A stretch of DNA of 32,661 nt from assembly GCA_021157585.1 (NCBI GenBank), contig JAGGWH010000088.1, positions 1 to 32,661 of the forward strand. The letters are read 5' to 3'. This document shows, one piece after another, positions 24,096 through 32,661 of the stretch. Position 1 is the stretch's first letter; the number at the start of each line of letters is the position of its first letter. Origin of the DNA: Bacteroidales bacterium (GTDB lineage Bacteria > Bacteroidota > Bacteroidia > Bacteroidales > UBA12170). The notes below the pieces were generated by a model. That model did not search any database. It was not told where the DNA came from and saw only the letters and a list, made by a program, of their open reading frames with translations. Made by a program: the position numbers and the translations under genes.

Positions 24096-25352
24096 ATGAT
24101 CAATTATAAAAAATTCACACTCTCAAACGGATTAACATTATTAGTCCATAAAGATGAGTCGACACCCATAGTAGCCGTTAATATTTTGTATAAAGTTGGA
24201 TCGAGAAATGAATCTCCCGATAAAACAGGATTTGCTCATTTGTTTGAGCATTTAATGTTTGGCGGATCTGTTAATATTCCTGATTATGATAAGCCTCTCG
24301 AAAAAGCCGGAGGCGAAAATAACGCCTTTACAAATAGCGATATCACAAACTATTATATTACGCTTCCAAAAGAAAATTTAGAAACGGCTTTTTGGTTAGA
24401 ATCCGATCGTATGCTGAACCTTGCTTTTTCAGAAAAGAGCTTAGAAGTACAGCGACAGGTTGTTATTGAAGAGTTTAAACAATCTTATTTAAATCAGCCT
24501 TATGGCGATGTGTGGATGCTTTTAAAACCTTTAGCTTACAAACAACATTCTTATCAATGGAATACCATTGGGAAAGAAATTAAGCATATTGAAGATGCTA
24601 AAATGGAAGATGTAAAAGCTTTTTACAAAAAACATTATAATCCAAACAATGCTATTTTAGTTGTGGCAGGAAATGTTGAAGCCGATGAAATTTTAGCACT
24701 TACCAAAAAGTGGTTTGGAGACATTCCTTCAGGAGATTCTTTAAACAACGAATTGGTTCAAGAGCCCGAACAAAAAGAGGCGCGTTTTCAAGAAGTTTAT
24801 CGCGATGTTCCTATTGATGCACTCTATAAAGTATTCCATATGGATAAACGCGGCAGCAAAGATTATTATTCGGCTGATTTACTTTCCGATGTTTTATCTA
24901 ATGGAAATTCTTCACGACTTTACCGTAAGCTCATCAAAGAAGAGGGGATTTTCTCTGAATTGGATGCCTATATTACAGGTGATTTCGATCCTGGTCTTTT
25001 TGTTTTTAATGGTAAACCTGCCGAGGGTATTTCCTTAGAAGAAGCAGACAAAAGACTAACAAAAGAAATAGAACTGATAAAGAGCGAAACTGTTTCAGAC
25101 TTTGAATTACAGAAAGTAAAAAACAAATTGGAAGCAAGTCGTACTTTTAGCGAAACCAGTATATTAAATAATGCTATTAATTTGGCTATCGCCGAAAGTT
25201 TAGGTGATGCTGATACTGTAAATTTAGAAGAGGAAATCTACAATAAAATTAGTGTAGATGAAATTCAGCAAATAGCACAAAAAATATTTCAAACAAAAAA
25301 TTCTTCTACTTTGTATTACCGCTCAAATCAAAAAAATGATGCAACTAAATAG
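24096..25352 (+). CDS. M16 family zinc metallopeptidase, catalytic subunit
   Basis: Peptidase of the pitrilysin/processing-peptidase clan. The inverted zinc motif HLFEH is at H48-E51-H52 in GFAHLFEHLMFGG; a third ligand is expected at about E125/E126 in QVVIEEFKQ, 73-74 residues on as in the family. The 418 residues form one half of the usual clamshell (two roughly 210-residue domains). No signal peptide is visible, so it appears cytoplasmic. It overlaps the next gene, a partner lacking the zinc motif, by 17 bp. Such pairs form heterodimers in the M16B subfamily, one chain providing zinc and the other substrate-binding Arg/Tyr residues. Substrates unknown; peptide degradation is likely. Confidence 0.92.
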   Translation: MINYKKFTLSNGLTLLVHKDESTPIVAVNILYKVGSRNESPDKTGFAHLFEHLMFGGSVNIPDYDKPLEKAGGENNAFTNSDITNYYITLPKENLETAFWLESDRMLNLAFSEKSLEVQRQVVIEEFKQSYLNQPYGDVWMLLKPLAYKQHSYQWNTIGKEIKHIEDAKMEDVKAFYKKHYNPNNAILVVAGNVEADEILALTKKWFGDIPSGDSLNNELVQEPEQKEARFQEVYRDVPIDALYKVFHMDKRGSKDYYSADLLSDVLSNGNSSRLYRKLIKEEGIFSELDAYITGDFDPGLFVFNGKPAEGISLEEADKRLTKEIELIKSETVSDFELQKVKNKLEASRTFSETSILNNAINLAIAESLGDADTVNLEEEIYNKISVDEIQQIAQKIFQTKNSSTLYYRSNQKNDATK

Positions 25353-26622
25353 AATCGACTCCCCACAAATTCAAATAGTTAAAGAAATAACTTTGCCCAC
25401 TATCGATAAATCAAATCTATCAAATGGCATTCCTGTTTTTTCCATCAATGCCGGAACACAGGAAGTTGTAAAAATACAATTAGTCTTTAAAGCCGGCACT
25501 TGGTTTCAGTCACAAGCTCTTGAAGCCTTTTTTACGGGACAAATGCTCAACGAAGGAAGCGAGAATTATACCGCAGTTGAAATTGCTGAAAAACTTGATA
25601 ATTACGGTGCTTTTGTAAACAAAAAAATAAATAGGGATAATGCCTGCATAGATATTTTCACTCTCAACAAACACTTAAAGTCTGTTTTAACTTTAGTTGC
25701 GGATATGATAAAAAATCCACTATTTAGCAAAACGGAATTAAACCGTTTATGTGATCAGGAAAAACAAGAGTTTATTGTTCGCAACCAAAAGGTAACACAT
25801 ATTGCTCAAAAACAATTTACAGCTTTACTTTTTGGGAATAAGCATCCTTATGGAGCTTCAGCAAAGGTTGAAGATTACGATAAAATTACACCTTCGCTAT
25901 TAAAAAACTTCCATCAAAATCACTACGGTAGTGGAAATTGCAAAATTTTTATCTCCGGAAAAATAAATGATTTAACAATAAATCTTGTTAATCAGTTTTT
26001 CGGTCAAGAACAATGGGGTGTAGATAAAACCGTTCCTATACCTGCTTTCACCGCTTCTTCAAGCTCAAACTTACACCACTTTACTCCCAAAGAAAATGTA
26101 CTTCAATCGGCTATCAGAATGGGCAAAAGAACTATCGGAAGAAAGCATGCCGACTATTTTTCTCTAAGTGTAGTGTCAACATTATTTGGCGGCTATTTTG
26201 GTTCACGACTAATGAGCAATATCAGAGAAGACAAAGGCTATACCTACGGCATTTATGCAGGAGTAAGTCCAAAATTACACGACAGCTCGTTTACAATTAG
26301 TAGTGAAGTTGGTGCCGATGTGGCACAAAAAGCCTTAGATGAAATTCGTTTTGAGTTGAAACGATTAAGAACAGAAAAAGTCAAAGACGAAGAGCTAAGC
26401 TTAGTGAAAAATTATATGTCGGGGACTTTTTTACGCACATTAAACGGACCTTTTGCTTTGGGCGAAGTCATAAAATCTCTTTACGAATATAATCTGCCCG
26501 AAGATTTTTACCAACACTATTTAAATCAAATTCATAAAGTTAGTACTGATGATGTAAATACTATTGCTAATAAATATTTACACGAAGACGAAATGATAGA
26601 ATTGGTTGTGGGGAGAAAGTAA
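25336..26622 (+). CDS. M16 family peptidase-like protein, non-catalytic partner subunit
   Basis: A 428-residue M16-fold protein. At the place of the zinc motif it reads AFFTGQMLNEGS (about 64-75), with no HxxEH, so it cannot bind catalytic zinc. It keeps NIREDKGYTYGIYAG in the second half, where M16B partner chains carry the Arg and Tyr that hold the substrate. The first codons overlap the end of the catalytic gene in another frame (start ATG at 25336, stop of the upstream gene at 25352), implying translational coupling and equal amounts. I infer an obligate heterodimer with the upstream protein. No signal peptide. Confidence 0.9.
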   Translation: MMQLNRIDSPQIQIVKEITLPTIDKSNLSNGIPVFSINAGTQEVVKIQLVFKAGTWFQSQALEAFFTGQMLNEGSENYTAVEIAEKLDNYGAFVNKKINRDNACIDIFTLNKHLKSVLTLVADMIKNPLFSKTELNRLCDQEKQEFIVRNQKVTHIAQKQFTALLFGNKHPYGASAKVEDYDKITPSLLKNFHQNHYGSGNCKIFISGKINDLTINLVNQFFGQEQWGVDKTVPIPAFTASSSSNLHHFTPKENVLQSAIRMGKRTIGRKHADYFSLSVVSTLFGGYFGSRLMSNIREDKGYTYGIYAGVSPKLHDSSFTISSEVGADVAQKALDEIRFELKRLRTEKVKDEELSLVKNYMSGTFLRTLNGPFALGEVIKSLYEYNLPEDFYQHYLNQIHKVSTDDVNTIANKYLHEDEMIELVVGRK

Positions 26623-26651
26623 TTACATAAAGTAGAATTCTTTGATTTTGA

Positions 26652-26682
26652 TTGCTTTATAGTAAGGGAATTCCTACTTTTG
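26652..26682 (+). promoter_or_regulatory. Candidate glyA promoter
   Basis: TTG (26652-26654), 20 bases, then TACTTTTG (26675-26682). The leader to the glyA ATG would be about 60 nt. I see no clear riboswitch fold in it. Confidence 0.58.
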
Positions 26683-26748
26683 TCCTCCGCTTTTTTGAGT
26701 ACTTTAAACGGTTGAAAAAGAATTTTAGAAACACAAAAAACATCCATT

Positions 26749-28029
26749 ATGATACGAGATAAAGAAATATTTGACCTGATTAACAAAGAAAAAGATCGCC
26801 AAATGCACGGCATTGAGCTTATCGCTTCAGAGAATTTTGTAAGTGACGAAGTAATGCAAGCTATGGGTTCTGTTTTAACCAACAAATACGCAGAAGGCTA
26901 TCCCGGAAAACGTTATTACGGAGGTTGCGAAGTAGTTGATCAAACCGAACAAATTGCTATTGACAGAGCTAAAGAATTATTTGCTTGCGACTATGCGAAT
27001 GTTCAGCCACACTCTGGTGCTCAAGCAAATATGGCGGTAATGTTGGCCTGTTTAAATGCTGGCGATACCTTTATGGGTCTTGATCTTTCACACGGCGGAC
27101 ACCTTTCGCACGGCAGTGCTGTTAATTCTTCAGGGATTTTATATAATGCCATTTCTTATGAAGTAAAAGAAGAAACCGGTGAAGTAGATTATGATATGAT
27201 GGAAGCTAAAGCTTTAGAAATGAAACCGAAGCTAATTATTGCAGGTGCTTCTGCTTATTCACGAGATTGGGATTATGAACGTATGCGCGAGATTGCAGAT
27301 AAAATTGGAGCTATTCTTTTTGCCGACATTTCTCATCCTTCCGGATTAATTGCTAAAGGCCTTTTGAACGATCCAATTCCACATTGTCATATTGTTACAA
27401 CAACTACTCATAAAACTCTACGCGGTCCACGTGGTGGTTTAATTCTAATGGGCGAAGACTTTGAAAATCCTTGGGGAAAGAAAACACCCAAAGGAGTAAC
27501 CAAAATGATGTCTGCACTATTAAATTCAGCCGTATTTCCCGGCATTCAGGGCGGTCCTTTAGAGCATATTATTGCAGCTAAAGCAGTTGCTTTTGGCGAA
27601 GCTTTAACAGACAACTATATGGAATACATCCTTCAGGTACAAAGAAATGCTAAAGCGATGGCCGATGCTTTTATGGACAAAGGATATCATGTAATTTCTG
27701 ATGGTACCGATAATCATTTAATGTTAATCGACCTACGTTCAAAATTCCCCGAGATTACAGGAAAAGTAGTGGAAAACACTTTGGTAAAAGCCGATATTAC
27801 CGTAAATAAAAATATGGTTCCTTTTGATAGTCGTTCTCCATTCCAAACTTCCGGTTTGCGTGTGGGAACTCCCGCTATTACTACTCGCGGATTGAAAGAA
27901 GAGCAAATGCCAATCATTGTTGATTTAATTGATGAAGTAATTTCTAATGTTGAAAACGAAGATGTTCTTGTAAGCGTGAAAAAACGTGTTAATGAATTGA
28001 TGAAAGATTTCCCATTGTTTAAGTGGTAA
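26749..28029 (+). CDS. glyA: Serine hydroxymethyltransferase
   Basis: Pyridoxal-phosphate enzyme interconverting serine and glycine while charging tetrahydrofolate with a one-carbon unit; cytoplasmic and central to purine, thymidylate and methionine supply. N-terminal [61 protein letters not shown]; and the PLP lysine K232 in [14 protein letters not shown]. The segment [13 protein letters not shown] is the cofactor-stacking region. The 426 residues are normal. The start is ATG at 26749 with its own promoter, and two hairpins follow the stop, so the gene is a single transcription unit. Confidence 0.97.
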   Translation: MIRDKEIFDLINKEKDRQMHGIELIASENFVSDEVMQAMGSVLTNKYAEGYPGKRYYGGCEVVDQTEQIAIDRAKELFACDYANVQPHSGAQANMAVMLACLNAGDTFMGLDLSHGGHLSHGSAVNSSGILYNAISYEVKEETGEVDYDMMEAKALEMKPKLIIAGASAYSRDWDYERMREIADKIGAILFADISHPSGLIAKGLLNDPIPHCHIVTTTTHKTLRGPRGGLILMGEDFENPWGKKTPKGVTKMMSALLNSAVFPGIQGGPLEHIIAAKAVAFGEALTDNYMEYILQVQRNAKAMADAFMDKGYHVISDGTDNHLMLIDLRSKFPEITGKVVENTLVKADITVNKNMVPFDSRSPFQTSGLRVGTPAITTRGLKEEQMPIIVDLIDEVISNVENEDVLVSVKKRVNELMKDFPLFKW

Positions 28030-28040
28030 AATAAATAATA

Positions 28041-28071
28041 GTCAAGGTTTGACTCAAAGTCAAGCCCTGAC
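28041..28071 (+). terminator. First hairpin after glyA
   Basis: Arms 28041-28053 and 28059-28071 form a 13-bp stem with one A-C mismatch and one G-U pair, loop TCAAA. No T tract follows directly. Together with the next hairpin it probably ends glyA transcription. Confidence 0.55.
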
Positions 28072-28082
28072 TTATCATAATT

Positions 28083-28113
28083 AATGAGGGTTTGGCTAAG
28101 TCAAACCCTCATT
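28083..28113 (+). terminator. Second hairpin after glyA, rho-independent terminator
   Basis: A perfect 12-bp stem (28083-28094 with 28102-28113), loop GCTAAGT, followed by a T-rich run. Its 3' arm closely resembles the 3' arm of the first hairpin, suggesting a duplicated terminator. Confidence 0.8.
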
Positions 28114-28175
28114 TATTTTTATGGCAATATTCAAGAAAATGTCTAATTTTATCCACTAATCATTAAACCAAAACC

Positions 28176-29540
28176 ATGAAAAACCTTTTTAAACTAGTAC
28201 TACTCGTTATACTTCTACAAAATACAGCTCTTGCACAAGAAGAAAGTGCTGCAAGCATTAAAAAAATCTACGATAATGCTTTAACAACTGACTTGGCTTA
28301 TAATCAGCTTGGGCTTTTATGTGAAAAAGCTCCCGGCAGATTGATTGGTACACCCAATTCTTTTATTGCCGTTGATCTAATGAAGAAATATTTGGAGGAT
28401 TTGGGTGCAGATACTGTCTTTTTACAGCCTTTCTCCTCTCCTGCTTGGATTTGTCATTCGGCTTCAGCAACGATGAATATCGATGGCCAAGAAATTCCTT
28501 TGAATATTGATGCATTGGGGCCATCAGGCTCAACTCCCGAAAAAGGGATTAATGCTCAAATTATTGAGGTGATGAGCTTGGATGAAGTGCGTGAATTGGG
28601 TCGAGAGAAAATCGAAGGCAAAATTGTTTTCTATAACCGACCAATGAATGCGAGCTATTTCAATACTTTTCGTGCCTATGGAGAAGCTGTAGACCAACGT
28701 TATTGGGGACCTTCTGTAGCCCAAGAGTTTGGTGCAATTGGTTCTATTACACGTTCCGTTACTGGCAATTTAACAGATTTTCCACATACGGGAAGCTGCA
28801 AAATGGAAGGCGATAAAATTCCAGCCATAGCCATCTCAACCAATGATGCGGAGAAACTAAGTACAGCTTTAAAGAGCAATCCGCATTTAAAAGTAAATAT
28901 TAAACTCTATGCAGAAGATATTATTACAAACACTTACAATCTTATTGCCGATTTAAAAGGAAGCGAAAAACCTGATGAATATATTGTGGTTGGCGGTCAT
29001 CTTGATGCTTGGCACAATACGCAAGGCGCTCACGATGATGGTGTTGGATGTTTACAATCTACCGAAGTATTGCGTTTGTTTAAAGAGCTAGGATTAAAAA
29101 ATAAAAGAAGCATTCGTGTTATTCTGTTTATGGATGAAGAATTATACCAATCGGGAGGAAAGGCCTATGCTGATTATACCAAAAAGAATAATATCAAGAA
29201 TTATTTTGCAACGGAATCGGATGCCGGCGGATTTACACCTCGTTTTTTCACCATTGATGCAAATAAAGAAATTCTAGCCAAAATTCAGGAATACCAACAT
29301 CTTCTTCAGCCCTATGGTCTTGAGAAAATTATTGCTGGCGGCGGCGGCGTGGATATTGGTCCGTTAAAGGCATTTGGTGTTCCGCTCTCTGGTTATCGCT
29401 CTGATTGGCAGCGCTATTTCGATATGCATCATTGCGCTAACGATACTTTTGAACATGTCAATCAAAGAGAAATGCAATTGGGAAGTGCTGCTATGACGAG
29501 TTTGATTTATTTAATTGATCAATTTGATTTGGCTGAGTAA
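28176..29540 (+). CDS. Exported M28 family zinc peptidase, carboxypeptidase Q-like
   Basis: Secreted aminopeptidase/carboxypeptidase-type enzyme with two co-catalytic zincs. A signal peptide (1-20, ending ALA before QEES) sends it to the periplasm or beyond; no lipobox Cys. Order: a helical N-terminus; an inserted PA-like domain (about 120-250, with EGKIVFYNRPM and SIRSV-like ITRSVTGN); and the M28 core with H275 (GGHLDAW), bridging D287 (AHDDG), E321-E322 (MDEE), D349 (ESDAGGF) and H418/H419 (DMHHCANDTF). The overall order and the PHTG and LLQP segments match carboxypeptidase Q. The 454 residues fit. It likely trims dipeptides or short peptides for nutrition. Stands alone between glyA terminators and trxB. 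Confidence 0.9.
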   Translation: MKNLFKLVLLVILLQNTALAQEESAASIKKIYDNALTTDLAYNQLGLLCEKAPGRLIGTPNSFIAVDLMKKYLEDLGADTVFLQPFSSPAWICHSASATMNIDGQEIPLNIDALGPSGSTPEKGINAQIIEVMSLDEVRELGREKIEGKIVFYNRPMNASYFNTFRAYGEAVDQRYWGPSVAQEFGAIGSITRSVTGNLTDFPHTGSCKMEGDKIPAIAISTNDAEKLSTALKSNPHLKVNIKLYAEDIITNTYNLIADLKGSEKPDEYIVVGGHLDAWHNTQGAHDDGVGCLQSTEVLRLFKELGLKNKRSIRVILFMDEELYQSGGKAYADYTKKNNIKNYFATESDAGGFTPRFFTIDANKEILAKIQEYQHLLQPYGLEKIIAGGGGVDIGPLKAFGVPLSGYRSDWQRYFDMHHCANDTFEHVNQREMQLGSAAMTSLIYLIDQFDLAE

Positions 29541-29560
29541 AATCTACTGGTTCTCTATCA

Positions 29561-29600
29561 GGAGATTTCTCCTTCGCTACGTTCAGTCGAAATGAGCGAA
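29561..29600. repeat. Possible dispersed intergenic repeat
   Basis: The stretch contains GGAGATTTCTCC and TTCGCT ... CAGTCGAAATGAGCGAA, with stems GGAGA/TCTCC and TTCGCT/AGCGAA. Strings of the type TTCTCCTTCGCTACG-(G/C)TCAGTCGAAATGA are a familiar scattered repeat in Bacteroidota intergenic DNA, as I remember it. Only one copy is in this window. Confidence 0.45.
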
Positions 29601-29625
29601 TACTTTTAAATTCGAGTCACAAAAA

Positions 29626-29647
29626 AAGGCCAGATTTCGCTGGCCTT
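29626..29647 (-). terminator. trxB terminator
   Basis: AAGGCCAG-ATTTCG-CTGGCCTT forms an 8-bp GC-rich stem with a 6-base loop. On the minus strand it is followed by a run of T (complement of A at 29620-29627), 27 bases past the trxB stop. On the plus strand no T tract follows, so it serves trxB rather than the peptidase gene. Confidence 0.8.
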
Positions 29648-29673
29648 CTCACAAATATATAAGTTCTTTCATC

Positions 29674-30627
29674 TTATTCGTTTTCGCCAATAAAGCGTTC
29701 TGATTCAATGGCTGCCATACAGCCTGAACCGGCAGCAGTAATTGCCTGACGATAGATAGTATCCTGAATATCACCAGCAGCAAAAACACCGGGAATATTT
29801 GTTCTGGTACTTCCGGGAACAGTTTTAATATAACCTGCCTCATCCAATTCAATTTGACCTTTAAATAAGTCACTGTTTGGCTTATGTCCAATCGCTACAA
29901 AGAAACCGGAAATATCAATTTTCTTTTCTTCATTAGTTTTATTGTTCAATAAAATAGCACCATTCACCGATTTGTTAAAGCCCATTTTTTCACCAACAAT
30001 TTCTTTAGTATTATGATTCCATAATATCTCAATCTTAGGATTATTCATTACACGATGCTGCATTGCTTTAGAAGCACGCAATTCATCACGGCGAACAATC
30101 ATATATACTTTATTACACATATTTGCTAAATATGATGCCTCTTCGCAAGCGGTATCTCCACCACCAACAACAGCTACATCCAATCCTTTGTAGAAAAAAC
30201 CATCGCAAGTAGCACAAGCCGAAACACCTCCGCCATTATATTCTTTCTCTGAATCCAAGCCTAACCACATTGCAGAAGCACCAGTAGCAATAATTACTGT
30301 TTCTGCGACTATCGTTTTACCATCATCGGCTTTACAAGTAAACGGACGTTGTGAAAAATCAACTTCAGTAATCTCTCCCCAACGTACATCAGCACCAAAA
30401 CGTTTGGCTTGACGTTGCATATCTTCCATCATTTTCGGGCCTTCAGCACCATCAGGATAACCCGGGAAATTATCTACTTCGGTAGTAATTGTTAGCTGTC
30501 CACCAGGTTGCATTCCTTGGTACATTACTGGATGTAAATCGGCTCTTGCCGCATAAATTGCTGCTGTATAACCGGCTGGACCGGAACCAATAATAAGGCT
30601 TTTTACATTTTCAACTGCTTCACTCAT
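29674..30627 (-). CDS. trxB: Thioredoxin-disulfide reductase
   Basis: FAD enzyme that reduces thioredoxin with NADPH in the cytoplasm. FAD-binding IIGSGPAGYTAAIYAARA (12-29); PGGQLTITTEVDNFPGYPDG; redox pair CATC (C138, C141); NADPH-binding GGGDTACEEA (155-164); C-terminal FAD segment GVFAAGDI and ITAAGSGCMAA. The 317 residues are standard for the low-molecular-weight class. The start is ATG at 30627 and a T-rich terminator follows. The thioredoxin gene at 14.9 kb could be its partner. Confidence 0.97.
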   Translation of the reverse strand: MSEAVENVKSLIIGSGPAGYTAAIYAARADLHPVMYQGMQPGGQLTITTEVDNFPGYPDGAEGPKMMEDMQRQAKRFGADVRWGEITEVDFSQRPFTCKADDGKTIVAETVIIATGASAMWLGLDSEKEYNGGGVSACATCDGFFYKGLDVAVVGGGDTACEEASYLANMCNKVYMIVRRDELRASKAMQHRVMNNPKIEILWNHNTKEIVGEKMGFNKSVNGAILLNNKTNEEKKIDISGFFVAIGHKPNSDLFKGQIELDEAGYIKTVPGSTRTNIPGVFAAGDIQDTIYRQAITAAGSGCMAAIESERFIGENE

Positions 30628-30753
30628 TATATATATTTTTTTGTTTTTTTATCTTTAGACTTGTGCTACTCAAAAATTATTCCAGATGAAATCATCGCTA
30701 TTTAGACCTAATCTTTTGTCGTTTTTTATTAAAAACCTGACAGAATGGCGAAA

Positions 30754-31443
30754 TTAAGAAAGCATTCTCATTAAAGAAGAAATACTCAGTTCTTCCATTT
30801 TCGGTTTTGTTATGTATTTGCTACATAGATTGCACGCATAATCAGGGTGGACTTTATAAGAGGTAAATTGATAACCCATATCTTCCGATGAATAGCGCAA
30901 TCTGAAATCTGTATAGAATTTTTTAAAGGAAAATGAACTAAGCGACATACTTATTCCTTTTCCAATAGCTTTCATATAACTCTCTTTCAAAGTCCAAAGC
31001 TGATAAAAATATTCGATCTGCTCTTTTTCTACTGAAAAAGCAAATAAATCGTCTAATTCCTCTTGAGTAAAAAAACGCTTAGCAACTTTTAAGCGATTTC
31101 CTTTGTTTTTTTCGATATCGATACCAACAGAACAATCAGAAAAAGCAACTACCACATAATCACCCGAATGGGAAATATTAAAATGAGCTTTTGGATGATT
31201 TTTCAAAGCTGGTTTATCGTGCTCGTTATACTCAAATTCTAATTGAAAAGGATCTATTTTTAATTCTTTTGCATAAAATTGGCGCACGATTAAATTGCCT
31301 ATCAAGCTTCGCTGTTTATCGGCCGAAAACCTGAATCCCTCAATCTTAGAAAGTAGAGATTGTGGTAATTTCGGTTTTGCTTTTTGATAAAAATCTTCAA
31401 ATTCAACTTTATCAATTAAACGGTATGAAAACACTTGAAGCAT
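30754..31443 (-). CDS. 4'-phosphopantetheinyl transferase, Sfp type
   Basis: Transfers the phosphopantetheine arm from coenzyme A to a carrier protein. Motifs: HFNISHSGDYVVVAF (88-101), the Mg2+ site SVGIDIEK (G107, D109, E111) and WTLKESYMKAIGKG (150-163, with E154 as a second metal ligand and K153/K158). The 229 residues and the two-lobed pattern match the Sfp subgroup rather than the short AcpS. No carrier protein, polyketide or peptide synthase lies near, so it may serve fatty-acid ACP or an unlinked aryl polyene-type cluster. I use the ATG at 31443; the frame also has a TTG two codons earlier. Confidence 0.9.
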   Translation of the reverse strand: MLQVFSYRLIDKVEFEDFYQKAKPKLPQSLLSKIEGFRFSADKQRSLIGNLIVRQFYAKELKIDPFQLEFEYNEHDKPALKNHPKAHFNISHSGDYVVVAFSDCSVGIDIEKNKGNRLKVAKRFFTQEELDDLFAFSVEKEQIEYFYQLWTLKESYMKAIGKGISMSLSSFSFKKFYTDFRLRYSSEDMGYQFTSYKVHPDYACNLCSKYITKPKMEELSISSLMRMLS

Positions 31444-31480
31444 AAGCAAATTTAATTATTTCGTTTAAGTAAAATAAAAT

Positions 31481-31509
31481 TTCTCGCTAAGACGCAGAGA
31501 CGCAAAGAA
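31481..31509. repeat. GACGC-type dispersed intergenic repeat
   Basis: TTCTCGCTAAGACGCAGAGA followed by CGCAAAGAA: an AAGACGCAGAGACGCAAAG unit built of 9-base near repeats. This string recurs in intergenic DNA of many bacteria including Bacteroidota, as I recall. It sits in the 85-bp gap between the E1 gene and the phosphopantetheinyl transferase gene. Confidence 0.5.
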
Positions 31510-31528
31510 TATAGTTTCTCATATAAAT

Positions 31529-32661
31529 TTAGAAAATCTTTGGAAAACGCACTGGATTTACCTCGTGCATAATATTGTAAACCGCTTCAAAAACATCTTC
31601 GGCATTGGGATTAGAAAAATAATCGCCATCGGTACTGTAAGCCGCCCGATGATCTTTTGCCGTTAATGTTTTAGGCTCAGCATCCAAAGAGAAATAGCCT
31701 TTTTGTTCTTCCAAAACCTTTTGCATCATAAAAGCCGTTGCTCCACCGGGAACATCCTCATCAAAGAAAAGTACTTTATTGGTTTTATTTAAAGATCGGC
31801 CAATAATGCCAGAAGTATCAAAAGGCAATAAAGTCTGAACGTCTATCAATTCCACATCAATACCGTATTCGGTAAGTTGTTCCACGGCATCTTCTGCAAT
31901 ACGCACACAAGAGCCGTAAGTCACTAAACTAATATCTTTTCCTTCTTTTAGAATTTCCGGTTTTCCTAAAGGAACTCGAAACTCACCAAGATTGTCGGGC
32001 ATTTGTTCTTTCAATCGGTAAGCATTTAAAGGTTCTATAACCAAGGCCGGCTCATCCGAAGCCAATAAAGTATTGTAAAAACCTGCGGCTTGCGTCATAT
32101 CTCTTGGCACACAAACGTGCATTCCACGAATAGAATTGATAACCATACTCAAAGGGGAACCCGAATGCCAAATGCCTTCCAGACGATGACCGCGCGTACT
32201 GATAATTATTGGGGCTTTCTGCCCTCCTTTTGTGCGATAAAGCAAAGTAGCAATATCGTCGCTCATAACCTGTAAACCATAGAGCAAATAATCGAAATAC
32301 TGAATCTCAGCTACTGGTCGAAAACCACGAATGGCCAATCCTAAACCTTGTCCAATAATAGTTGCTTCACGAATTCCCGTATCAAAAATTCGATTTTCAC
32401 CATATTTATCTTGTAGTCCCTCATAAGTTTGATTAACGCCACCAATCTTTCCAACATCCTCTCCAAAACCAACAACCAAAGGATTATTCTTATAGATATG
32501 ATCCCAATTATCACGCAAGATTTCACGACCGGGGACCCATTTAGAATCTTTGGAATATAGCGCTGGAACTTCTTGAATTAAAGTCGCAGCTTCATTGGTT
32601 TGACTGTATAAAAAAGAATTATAACGATAAGCATTCTCAGCCATTTGCTTTTCCAGCCAAA
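31529..32661 (-). CDS. 2-oxoacid dehydrogenase E1, beta (C-terminal) part of a probable alpha/beta fusion, partial at right edge
   Basis: Thiamine-diphosphate E1 component of a branched-chain 2-oxoacid or pyruvate dehydrogenase complex. The visible part carries the E1-beta motifs FGEDVGKIGGVNQTYEGL, DTGIREATIIGQGLGLAIRG, EIQYFDYLL, RTKGGQKAPIIISTRGH and EPALVIEPLNAYRLKE, then the C-terminal domain with VELIDVQTLLPFD and LFFDEDVPGGATAF. An ATG exists at 32644, but the frame stays open to the edge (residues W-L-E-K-Q precede it), and the linker MAENAYRYNSFLY is what one expects inside the fused E1 alpha/beta proteins of Bacteroidota, near 650-690 residues. So the alpha half should lie to the right. 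Substrate (isovalerate-type versus pyruvate) cannot be decided here. Confidence 0.88.
   Translation of the reverse strand, partial: WLEKQMAENAYRYNSFLYSQTNEAATLIQEVPALYSKDSKWVPGREILRDNWDHIYKNNPLVVGFGEDVGKIGGVNQTYEGLQDKYGENRIFDTGIREATIIGQGLGLAIRGFRPVAEIQYFDYLLYGLQVMSDDIATLLYRTKGGQKAPIIISTRGHRLEGIWHSGSPLSMVINSIRGMHVCVPRDMTQAAGFYNTLLASDEPALVIEPLNAYRLKEQMPDNLGEFRVPLGKPEILKEGKDISLVTYGSCVRIAEDAVEQLTEYGIDVELIDVQTLLPFDTSGIIGRSLNKTNKVLFFDEDVPGGATAFMMQKVLEEQKGYFSLDAEPKTLTAKDHRAAYSTDGDYFSNPNAEDVFEAVYNIMHEVNPVRFPKIF

Noticed and set aside
29649-29891. An 80-codon minus-strand frame at the 3' end of trxB
   Set aside because: Out-of-frame overlap with the intact trxB; no recognisable domain.
31481-31509. 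Short repeated GACGC units as a possible CRISPR-like array
   Set aside because: Units are about 9 bases, contiguous and without spacers, and no cas genes are present; it fits a known type of dispersed intergenic repeat.
31529-32644. E1 beta as a separate gene starting at the ATG at 32644
   Set aside because: The frame is open to the window edge and the N-terminal residues resemble the linker of fused E1 alpha/beta proteins rather than a true start.

Overview
The window looks like an ordinary chromosomal segment of an AT-rich member of the Bacteroidota, probably an anaerobic or fermentative Bacteroidales-like organism. Four things point there. Promoters match the Bacteroidota consensus (TTTG or TTG, about 20 bases, then TAnnTTTG). 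Genes lack Shine-Dalgarno sites and often have A-rich or very short leaders. Families typical of the phylum are present: a DUF4296 lipoprotein, an UpxY-type NusG paralogue, a fused E1 alpha/beta 2-oxoacid dehydrogenase and a long RecQ. Finally, there is a trimeric NADH-linked [FeFe] hydrogenase. I see no prophage, insertion sequence, CRISPR array, tRNA or rRNA.

Left part (1-7.6 kb): the 5' end of mnmD (minus) diverges from a PolB-type 3'-5' exonuclease. Next comes the hydrogenase operon hydC-hydB-hydA (minus). A 514-bp gene-free stretch holds divergent promoters and a 12-bp inverted repeat. The ribosomal/translation operon rplM-rpsI-rpsB-tsf follows (plus) and ends in a long bidirectional terminator.

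Middle (7.6-20.7 kb): a soluble PAS hybrid histidine kinase, then dxs and dxr arranged divergently (the first two steps of the MEP isoprenoid pathway). dxr continues into rseP and lpxH (envelope protease and lipid A synthesis). A minus-strand group follows: DUF4296 lipoprotein, rsmE, trxA. recQ (minus) diverges from kdsD-lptB (KDO synthesis and LPS export). Envelope and lipopolysaccharide functions dominate this part.

Right part (20.7-32.7 kb): an MFS transporter; wlbA, a sugar-nucleotide dehydrogenase for acetamido-uronic acids, followed by an UpxY-like antiterminator without the usual polysaccharide cluster behind it; an FlK-like thioesterase; a two-gene M16 peptidase pair (one catalytic, one lacking the zinc motif); glyA; an exported carboxypeptidase Q-like M28 peptidase; trxB; an Sfp-type phosphopantetheinyl transferase; and the E1 beta half of a fused 2-oxoacid dehydrogenase that runs off the right edge.

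I found no clearly new system. The points most worth a second look are the short HydB together with the TSCSPGW variant in HydA, the structured region at 4.4-4.9 kb, the cluster of genes with non-AUG starts and promoters almost touching the start codon, and the isolated wlbA-upxY pair.
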